A DNA stretch of 57,823 nucleotides from Mesorhizobium_B sp964242945 (lineage in GTDB: Bacteria; Pseudomonadota; Alphaproteobacteria; Rhizobiales; Rhizobiaceae). This document shows, in pieces, positions 52,049-57,823 of this stretch; within the stretch, counting starts at the first letter, position 1, and the number at the start of each line of letters is the position of its first letter. Where the stretch lies: NCBI GenBank assembly GCA_964242945.1, contig CAXTCF010000010.1, forward strand, positions 1-57,823, given 5' to 3'. Below the pieces are notes generated by a model. The model was given only the letters and a program-made list of their open reading frames with translations. It did no database searches and was not told where the DNA came from. A program made the translations under genes and the position numbers.

Positions 52049-53401
52049 ATGGCCAAGCGCTATTTCGGCACGGATGGCATCCGCGGGCGGGCGAACCGCT
52101 TCCCCATGACGGCGGACATCGCGATGCGGGTCGGCATGGCGGCCGGCATGGCCTTCCAGCGCGGCAAGCACCGCCACCGTGTCGTGGTCGGCAAGGACAC
52201 CCGGCTTTCCGGATACATGATCGAGAACGCGCTCGTCGCCGGCTTCTGCGCCAGCGGCATGGACGTGTTCCTGCTGGGCCCGATCCCCACTCCGGCCGTC
52301 GCCATGCTGTCGCGATCCTTGCGCGCCGACCTCGGCGTGATGATCTCGGCCTCGCACAACCCCTACCACGACAACGGCATCAAGCTGTTCGGCCCCGACG
52401 GCTACAAGCTTTCCGACGAGATCGAGTCCCGCATCGAGGCGATCCTCGACCATGAGGTCGATATGGTGATGGCCGACTCCGATGGGCTCGGCCGCGCCAA
52501 GCGCATCGACGGCGTGCACGACCGCTATATCGAGTTCGCCAAGCGCACCCTGCCGCGCTCGATGTCCCTGTCCGGCCTGCGCATCGTGGTCGATTGCGCC
52601 AACGGCGCGGGCTACAAGGTGGCGCCCGAAGCGCTCTGGGAACTCGGCGCCGAGGTGATTGCCATCAACGTCGAGCCGAACGGCTTCAACATCAACAAGG
52701 AATGCGGTTCCACCGCGCCGGAAGGGCTGGCCAAGAAGGTGCACGAGGTGCGCGCCGCCGTCGGCAGCGCGCTGGACGGCTTTGCCGACCGCATGGTGAT
52801 CGTGGACGAAACCGGCGCCGTGGTGGACGGCGACCAGATCATGGCGCTGATCGCGGAGTCCTGGAGCAAGGCCGGGCGGCTGGCCGGCGGCGGCGTCGTG
52901 GCCACCGTGATGAGCAATCTCGGCCTGGAGCGTTTTCTCGGCGGCATGGGCCTGGAACTGCACCGCACCAAGGTCGGCGACCGTTACGTCGTCGAGCACA
53001 TGCGCGCGCACGGCTTCAATGTCGGCGGCGAGCAGTCCGGCCACATCGTCCTGTCCGACTTCTCGACGACCGGCGACGGGCTCGTTTCGGCCTTGCAGGT
53101 GCTCGCCTGCGTCAAGCGCCAGGGCAAGCCGGTCAGCGAGGTCGCGGCCAAGTTCGAGCCGGTGCCGCAGCTGCTGAAGAATGTGCGCTTCAGCGGCGGC
53201 AAGCCGCTGGAAGAAGTCACCGTCAAGTCGGCCATCGAAGACGCGCGCTCCATGCTCGGCAAGGCCGGACGCCTCGTTATCCGCCCGTCCGGCACCGAGC
53301 CGCTGATCCGCGTCATGGCCGAAGGCGACGACCCGAAGCTGGTCGAGCAGGTCGTCAACGGCCTCGTGGACCTGATCGGCGACCAGCGCCACGCCGCCTG
53401 A
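52049..53401 (+). CDS. glmM: Phosphoglucosamine mutase
   Basis: 450 aa, full length. Converts glucosamine-6-phosphate to glucosamine-1-phosphate for UDP-GlcNAc. Contains the GTDGIRGRAN start, the phosphoserine loop MISASHNPYHDNGIKLFG (Ser102), metal site DCANGAGYKVAPEA region, the sugar loop GGEQSGHIVLSDFSTTGDGL and RPSGTEPLIRVMAEGD. ATG at 52049. In many relatives glmM follows ftsH; here it follows ppk2 across a 216-bp gap. Confidence 0.95.
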   Translation: MAKRYFGTDGIRGRANRFPMTADIAMRVGMAAGMAFQRGKHRHRVVVGKDTRLSGYMIENALVAGFCASGMDVFLLGPIPTPAVAMLSRSLRADLGVMISASHNPYHDNGIKLFGPDGYKLSDEIESRIEAILDHEVDMVMADSDGLGRAKRIDGVHDRYIEFAKRTLPRSMSLSGLRIVVDCANGAGYKVAPEALWELGAEVIAINVEPNGFNINKECGSTAPEGLAKKVHEVRAAVGSALDGFADRMVIVDETGAVVDGDQIMALIAESWSKAGRLAGGGVVATVMSNLGLERFLGGMGLELHRTKVGDRYVVEHMRAHGFNVGGEQSGHIVLSDFSTTGDGLVSALQVLACVKRQGKPVSEVAAKFEPVPQLLKNVRFSGGKPLEEVTVKSAIEDARSMLGKAGRLVIRPSGTEPLIRVMAEGDDPKLVEQVVNGLVDLIGDQRHAA

Positions 53402-53830
53402 CGCGATCGGACAAGCTGTTCTGCTGACAGGGGCAGGTGAAGCGCATCCGCTTCACCGACGCAGGCTTGCGCGTCTTTGAACTCTATGCGTCGCGAGTCT
53501 TGATCGGCGGCAGGGATCGGCCTGCTGCGAAGCCGGGATGTTTGGCGTGTCGGTCGCTACGCGCAGGAGTTTGCGTGGGCGATGACGCCGCTGCCTTCCG
53601 CCTCTGCACCCACGTTCCAACGCTTCGTGCGGAGAAGGGGGTTGCCCGCGGCGGCAGGGAGGTCGCGCGTATAACGTCGGCCGGAGTGCAGCGAGCCTGG
53701 CTTCGCACATTGCCGGCAAGGTTAATCGTCAGGGTTAAACCCCTTTTAATCTTTGCAATTCATTATCCGTAGCTGGGATCAATGGTTCCAAGCGCTCTGG
53801 CGCTCTGGCGAATTGCAGAGGGATTCAGCA
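53402..53830. other. Upstream region of the first porin gene
   Basis: 429 bp. An open frame from a GTG at 53437 is unlikely to be real. The region ends in a CtrA-type box (53735-53749). Confidence 0.5.
53735..53749. promoter_or_regulatory. CtrA-type full box upstream of the first porin
   Basis: TTAA-ACCCCTT-TTAA, a perfect TTAA-N7-TTAA. It lies 82 bp before the start codon. CtrA is the cell-cycle master regulator of alphaproteobacteria. Palindromic halves can arise by chance, but a second box occurs at the next gene. Confidence 0.6.
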
Positions 53831-54718
53831 ATGCTGTTGTTAAGAAAGTCCGGCTTGGCAGCGCTGCTGCTCGCCGGTGTCGCGGGGCAGGCGCTTGCCG
53901 CGGACCTTCCGATTGTGGAACCGCCGCCCGTCGCCGACTACACGCCGGCCCCGGCGCCCGCTTTCGGCGGGTGGTATATCCGCGGCGATGTAGACTACCA
54001 CTGGAACGACTTCCGCGGCGCCGACTACTATACCTACGATTACGGCTGCGGCAAATGCGGCACGACGAAGCCGTTGGAAGCCTATCGCGACGGCAAGCTC
54101 GACGGCGACCTTGACGACGGCTGGTCGATCGGCGGCGGCGTCGGCTATCAGATCACCGACTATCTGCGCACCGACGTGACCGCGGACTACTATTCCAAGT
54201 CCGACTTCGAAGGCCACACGGAAGGCTGGTGCGGCGGTAAAGACGACGGCCATCCCTGCAAGTCGGACGATGAGACCAATCTCAGCACTTGGCTGCTCCT
54301 CGCCAACGCTTATGCCGACTTCTACACCTATAACGGCTTCACGCTCTATGGCGGTGCCGGTATCGGCGGCGCCCATGTGAAGTGGGACGATCTGCACAAC
54401 ACGGTCGAGCATGAGACCAACGAGCACGACGGCAACAGCGACTGGCGCTTTGCCTATGCGCTCATGGCCGGCGCTTCCTACTGCCTGACCAACAACCTCG
54501 ACCTCGACGTCGGCTACCGCTACGCCCACGTGGAGGGCGGCGAGATGTTCGGCTACAAGAAGGGCGGCGGCCCCGGCTACGACGACGGCCTCAACATTCA
54601 CGAGGTCCGTGCCGGCCTGCGCTACAATTTCGGCGACAGGAGCTACCGCGAAGGCTGCGGCGCACCGCCCCCGCCCGCCTACGAGCCGCCTCCGCCGCCG
54701 GAGCCGGTTTACAAGTAA
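53831..54718 (+). CDS. Outer-membrane beta-barrel protein (Omp25/31-like)
   Basis: 295 aa with signal peptide (LAALLLAGVAGQALAA), a PVADYTPAPAPAFGGWYIRG N-terminus, alternating barrel strands (DLDVGYRYAHVEGG; EVRAGLRYNF) and a Pro-rich C-terminal tail (PPPPPEPVYK) after the last strand. Extra cysteines (CGKC, WCGGKDDGHPC) in loops are unusual. GAGGG lies 7-8 bp before ATG. Confidence 0.85.
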   Translation: MLLLRKSGLAALLLAGVAGQALAADLPIVEPPPVADYTPAPAPAFGGWYIRGDVDYHWNDFRGADYYTYDYGCGKCGTTKPLEAYRDGKLDGDLDDGWSIGGGVGYQITDYLRTDVTADYYSKSDFEGHTEGWCGGKDDGHPCKSDDETNLSTWLLLANAYADFYTYNGFTLYGGAGIGGAHVKWDDLHNTVEHETNEHDGNSDWRFAYALMAGASYCLTNNLDLDVGYRYAHVEGGEMFGYKKGGGPGYDDGLNIHEVRAGLRYNFGDRSYREGCGAPPPPAYEPPPPPEPVYK

Positions 54719-54818
54719 TCCTCGAATATCCCGCGATGCTTTCCGCCCGGCCCCAAGCCGGGCGGATTGCTTTTTGCCGCTGCTGTTCCTGCAAAGCATG
54801 CACGCGCAGGCGCTATGC

Positions 54819-54833
54819 TTAACCCTGATTTAA
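54819..54833. promoter_or_regulatory. CtrA-type full box upstream of the second porin
   Basis: TTAA-CCCTGAT-TTAA, with an additional TTAA at 54843-54846. It lies 83 bp before the start codon, nearly the same distance as in the first porin gene. Confidence 0.6.
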
Positions 54834-54915
54834 CCCGCATGGTTAACAATGCTCTTGAAACGGCGATGGGGATGGATGTTCCGCGCCAGTCTTGTGCCCT
54901 CCGTGGAGCTCTCGC

Positions 54916-55863
54916 ATGCGCACCGAACTGTTCTTGAAATCCAGCCTGTTCTGTCTGCTGGCCTCGACTGCGGCGCTCTTCGCGTCGCCCGGTCGCGCCG
55001 CCGATTACGAGCCGCCGCCGGTGGTCGAGGCGCCGGAATACGTGCCGGTCGAGGTGGGGTCCGGCTGGTACCTGCGCGGCGACGTCGCCTATGACTTCGA
55101 GAAGAATTTTCAGGACACGCATGCGGTCGTCAGCAGCGAGATCAAACATGCTCCCTATCTCTATGACGTCGATCATGCCGACCACAACGAAGACGAGACG
55201 CCCTGGATCGCCAGCGCGGGCTTCGGCTACCACTTCAACGACTTTCTTCGCGGCGACCTGAATGTCGGGGTGCTCGCTTCCGACCACTATTCCGGCGATG
55301 GCGTATCGCACGGCGGCTGCGCGGGCAGCACGACCAAGCACCGCGTTTACGATGACAAGAGCGAGATGGACTTCGATCCGATCGAAGGCAACGACGACTG
55401 CGATTCCAGCGTCAGCATCTCAACAAGCGGCTACACCGCCATGGCCAACGGCTACATCGATCTCGGCACGGTTGCGGGCGTGACCCCCTATGTCGGCGCC
55501 GGCGCCGGCTTGCTCTACACGCGGACTAAGATCGAGGGCAGCGTGACCTGCACCGACATCGTGAGGGAATCCGACGGCCATGACGCGGAAGCGGGCATGG
55601 ACTACAAGGACACTTCGACCTTCAATTGCAGCACCAACAACACGCAGAGCGTCGAGCGGAAGGAAACGGACTACGACTGGATGTACTCGCTTTCAGCGGG
55701 CTTGGCATACCAGATCGCCGCCAACACTTCGCTCGACATCGGCTACCAGTTCTCCTCCGCCCCCGACGCGGTCTTCTACACCGTCGGCGACCACGGCTTG
55801 AACGAGCATGAAGGCGTCCAATTCCACCAGGTGAAGGTCGGCCTGCGCTACGACCTCTGGTAG
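54916..55863 (+). CDS. Outer-membrane beta-barrel protein (paralogue)
   Basis: 315 aa. Signal peptide, then EPPPVVEAPEYVPVEVGSGW and the family strand pattern (TPWIASAGFGYHFNDFLRGD; GYQFSSAP), ending VGLRYDLW with the terminal aromatic residue. It shares the N-terminal GWYxRGDVxY motif with the upstream porin, so it is probably a diverged duplicate. Several Cys pairs in loops again. GGAG 9 bp before ATG. Confidence 0.85.
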   Translation: MRTELFLKSSLFCLLASTAALFASPGRAADYEPPPVVEAPEYVPVEVGSGWYLRGDVAYDFEKNFQDTHAVVSSEIKHAPYLYDVDHADHNEDETPWIASAGFGYHFNDFLRGDLNVGVLASDHYSGDGVSHGGCAGSTTKHRVYDDKSEMDFDPIEGNDDCDSSVSISTSGYTAMANGYIDLGTVAGVTPYVGAGAGLLYTRTKIEGSVTCTDIVRESDGHDAEAGMDYKDTSTFNCSTNNTQSVERKETDYDWMYSLSAGLAYQIAANTSLDIGYQFSSAPDAVFYTVGDHGLNEHEGVQFHQVKVGLRYDLW

Positions 55864-55887
55864 GCCCTTGATCTGATCGGGAACGGG

Positions 55888-55913
55888 AAGGCGGGTCTTC
55901 GGCCCGCCTTTTT
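55888..55913 (+). terminator. Rho-independent terminator after the second porin
   Basis: AAGGCGGG / CCCGCCTT stem around TCTTCGG followed by TTTTT, 25 bp after the porin stop. Confidence 0.85.
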
Positions 55914-55953
55914 GCCGTTGGGGACTATCCTCAAAGCGGCAGCCGCTTTGCTC

Positions 55954-56033
55954 TTGACGCCAGATGAGATGGTCTTTATCGCCGTCTGTGGGCCACGCCT
56001 CCCCAACGAGGTGCACCCTATCTGGAAGGATAG
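55954..56033 (+). ncRNA. serC leader RNA (two hairpins covering the ribosome-binding site)
   Basis: A possible promoter (TTGACG at 55954-55959, 17-bp spacer, TATCGC) starts a ~50-nt leader. It has hairpin 1 with CGCCTC/GAGGTG and outer GGG/CCC (55990-56018) and hairpin 2 CTATC-TGGAAG-GATAG (56018-56033), which puts the Shine-Dalgarno GGAAGG in a loop/stem. Architecture and place match the serC RNA motif described for alphaproteobacteria. Confidence 0.55.
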
Positions 56034-56039
56034 ACCGCG

Positions 56040-57215
56040 ATGACAGCGCATTCGAAGCCGGCCTTGCGCCCGGCCAACCCCCAATTTTCCTCAGGTCCTT
56101 GTGCGAAGCGTCCGGGATGGACGCTCGAAGCGCTTTCGGGCGCCGCACTCGGCCGCTCCCACCGTGCCAAAGCCGGCAAGGCCAAGCTGGAACGCGCCAT
56201 CGCGCTCACCCGCTCGGTGCTCCAGATCCCCGAATCGCACCGCATCGGCATCGTGCCGGCCTCCGACACGGGCGCGGTGGAGATGGCGATGTGGTCCCTT
56301 CTCGGCGCCCGCCCCGTGACCATGCTTGCCTGGGAGAGCTTTGGTTCGGGCTGGGTGACGGACGCGGTCAAGCAACTCAGGCTGGCTGATGCAAAGGTGG
56401 TCGAAGCCGATTACGGCCAGATTCCCGACCTCGCGGCGATCGATTTTTCAACCGACGTGGTGTTCACCTGGAACGGCACGACTTCTGGTGTGCGCGTGCC
56501 GGATGCCGGCTTCATTCCGGCCGACCGGCAAGGGCTGACGATCTGCGATGCGACCTCCGCGGCCTTTGCTCAGAAACTTGACTGGCAGAAACTCGATGTC
56601 GCGACCTTTTCCTGGCAGAAGGTCCTGGGCGGGGAAGCCGCGCACGGCATGCTGATCCTGGGGCCCCGCGCCGTCGAGCGGCTGGAATCCTACAGACCGG
56701 CTTGGCCGCTTCCGAAAATCTTCCGCCTGACCTCCGGCGGCAAGCTGATCGAGGGCATTTTCAAAGGCGAAACCATCAACACGCCCTCCATGCTCTGCGT
56801 GGAGGACTACATCGACGCGCTCGAATGGGGGACAAGCCTCGGCGGACTGGATGCGCTGATCGCGCGGGCAGACGCGAACTTCGCCGTGTTGGACCGCTTC
56901 GTGGATGAGTCGCCCTGGCTCGCCCATCTCGCGGAAAAGCCGGAAACGCGCTCCAACACCTCCGCCTGCTTCACCGTGGTCGATCCCGACATCCTCGCTC
57001 TCTCGCCGGACGCGCAGGCGGCGTTCGCCAAAGGCCTCGCTTCCACGCTGGAAAAGGAAGGCGTCGCGCTTGACATCGGCGCTTATCGCGACGCGCCTCC
57101 GGGCCTGCGCATCTGGTGCGGCGCGACGGTGGAAACGTCTGACCTCGAAGCGCTGACGCCTTGGCTGGACTGGGCCTTTGCCACGCAGAAGGCGACGCTG
57201 AAAGCCGCCGCGTAA
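56040..57215 (+). CDS. serC: Phosphoserine aminotransferase
   Basis: 391 aa, long alphaproteobacterial form. Second step of serine synthesis (3-phosphohydroxypyruvate to phosphoserine, glutamate donor). Starts NPQFSSGPCAKRPGWTLEAL; VPASDTGAVEMAMWSLLG; PLP lysine Lys194 in ATFSWQKVLGGEAAHG; INTPSMLCVEDYIDALEWG. Preceded by the serC leader and followed by serA. Confidence 0.95.
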   Translation: MTAHSKPALRPANPQFSSGPCAKRPGWTLEALSGAALGRSHRAKAGKAKLERAIALTRSVLQIPESHRIGIVPASDTGAVEMAMWSLLGARPVTMLAWESFGSGWVTDAVKQLRLADAKVVEADYGQIPDLAAIDFSTDVVFTWNGTTSGVRVPDAGFIPADRQGLTICDATSAAFAQKLDWQKLDVATFSWQKVLGGEAAHGMLILGPRAVERLESYRPAWPLPKIFRLTSGGKLIEGIFKGETINTPSMLCVEDYIDALEWGTSLGGLDALIARADANFAVLDRFVDESPWLAHLAEKPETRSNTSACFTVVDPDILALSPDAQAAFAKGLASTLEKEGVALDIGAYRDAPPGLRIWCGATVETSDLEALTPWLDWAFATQKATLKAAA

Positions 57216-57216
57216 T

Positions 57217-57373
57217 CCCTCCCCCTCAAGGGGAGGGTGGCCCGCAGGGCCGGGTGGGGTCATCTCCACCACTCCAACCTCATCTTTCACCGGCAGCGTT
57301 CGAAAGCGTCGAGCGCGGCCGCACTCACCCCACCCGGCCGCTGCGCGGCCACCCTCCCCGCAGAGGGGAGGGG
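57217..57373. repeat. Inverted repeat between serC and serA
   Basis: Left 57217-57260 and right 57327-57373 are inverted relatives, each with GAGGGTGGCC-type and GGCCGGGTGGGGT-type blocks. A second family of palindromic element, different from that at 7955-8110. Confidence 0.75.
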
Positions 57374-57394
57374 CAGCAGCGCCAAGGAGCACCC

Positions 57395-57823
57395 ATGCCC
57401 CGCGTTCTCGTTTCCGACAAACTCTCCCCCACCGCCGTTCAGATTTTTCGCGACCGCGGCGTGGACGTCGATTACCTCCCCGATCTCGGCAAGGACAAGG
57501 AAGCGCTGCTCAGCCGGATCGGCGCGTATGACGGCCTTGCCATCCGCTCGGCCACCAAGGTCACGGAAAAGCTGATCAACGCCGCGACCAACCTCAAGGT
57601 CATCGGCCGCGCCGGCATCGGCGTGGACAATGTCGATATCCCCGCGGCGTCGCGGCGCGGCATCATCGTCATGAACACGCCCTTCGGCAACTCCATCACC
57701 ACGGCCGAGCACGCCATCGCCATGATGTTCGCGCTCGCCCGCCAGCTTCCGGAGGCGAACGCCTCCACCCAGGCCGGCAAGTGGGAGAAGAACCGCTTCA
57801 TGGGCGTCGAGATCACCGGCAAG
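57395..57823 (+). CDS. serA: D-3-phosphoglycerate dehydrogenase, partial (runs off the end)
   Basis: The first 143 residues are present. PRVLVSDKLSPTAVQIF start; AIRSATKVTEKLINAA; VIGRAGIGVDNVDIPAASRRG substrate/NAD region; NTPFGNSITTAEHAIAMMF. First step of serine synthesis. AAGGAG 6-8 bp before ATG. The C-terminal part is outside the window. Confidence 0.93.
   Translation, partial: MPRVLVSDKLSPTAVQIFRDRGVDVDYLPDLGKDKEALLSRIGAYDGLAIRSATKVTEKLINAATNLKVIGRAGIGVDNVDIPAASRRGIIVMNTPFGNSITTAEHAIAMMFALARQLPEANASTQAGKWEKNRFMGVEITGK

Noticed and set aside
53437..53772. 111-codon open frame upstream of the first porin
   Set aside because: No ribosome-binding site, no family pattern, and it overlaps the CtrA-type box.

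Overview
This window is GC-rich, densely coded DNA from an alphaproteobacterium. The nearest fit by gene content is the Hyphomicrobiales, Phyllobacteriaceae-like (Mesorhizobium/Aminobacter/Nitratireductor relatives). The evidence is the heterotetrameric sarcosine oxidase operon, GlxA-type AraC regulator, TamA/TamB pair, Omp25/31-type porins, CtrA-like TTAA-N7-TTAA boxes, a serC leader RNA and rhizobial-type palindromic repeats. The assignment is by family recognition only; no database search was run.

Layout. (1) 72-5224, mostly minus strand: rpsU with its terminator, a Tet-like MFS exporter, a saccharopine-dehydrogenase-like/DUF4166 protein that seems to start with CTG inside the stop codon of an upstream DCC thiol-oxidoreductase gene, and a Gfo/Idh/MocA oxidoreductase. 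(2) 5453-11718, plus strand: the sarcosine oxidase operon soxB-(cupin)-(secreted YebY-like)-soxD-soxA-soxG. It has two extra genes between soxB and soxD and a long inverted repeat between soxD and soxA. folD (25112-26017) and a GlxA-family AraC regulator (24140-25102) lie farther on and fit the same one-carbon theme, since sarcosine oxidase makes methylene-THF and FolD oxidises it. (3) 11782-15249: small disordered protein, periplasmic coiled-coil protein, mscL, aminotransferase, YddG-like exporter. (4) 15611-23483: tamA-tamB. TamB carries a run of seven ~105-residue repeats. (5) 26122-36469: exopolysaccharide locus (Wzz-like chain-length protein, flippase, O-antigen ligase, GT2, GT4, WecG/TagA, DUF6492) with proC and two small hydrophilic proteins. 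(6) 36474-38244: J-domain protein and small proteins.

(7) 38689-50516: an 11.8-kb integrated element. It is bounded by identical 25-bp att repeats made of the 3' end of tRNA-Thr(GGT), and a tyrosine integrase sits next to the intact tRNA. Cargo: a secreted Cys-rich protein, an Abi-alpha (DUF4393) abortive-infection protein, a serine recombinase, a winged-helix protein, a 0.9-kb repeat-rich region without a clear gene, an attenuator-like promoter/terminator leader, and a tightly overlapped cassette ending in a 1303-aa tail tape-measure protein that holds two peptidoglycan-hydrolase-like modules. There is no capsid, portal, terminase, tail tube or baseplate gene. This is the most unusual part of the window: either a deleted prophage or a phage satellite that supplies its own tape measure.

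(8) 50942-57823: ppk2, glmM, two porin-like outer membrane proteins each preceded by a perfect CtrA-type full box, then serC (with serC-type leader RNA) and the start of serA, which runs off the window end. Genes 1-6 and 8 look like core or stable accessory chromosome; region 7 is clearly acquired.
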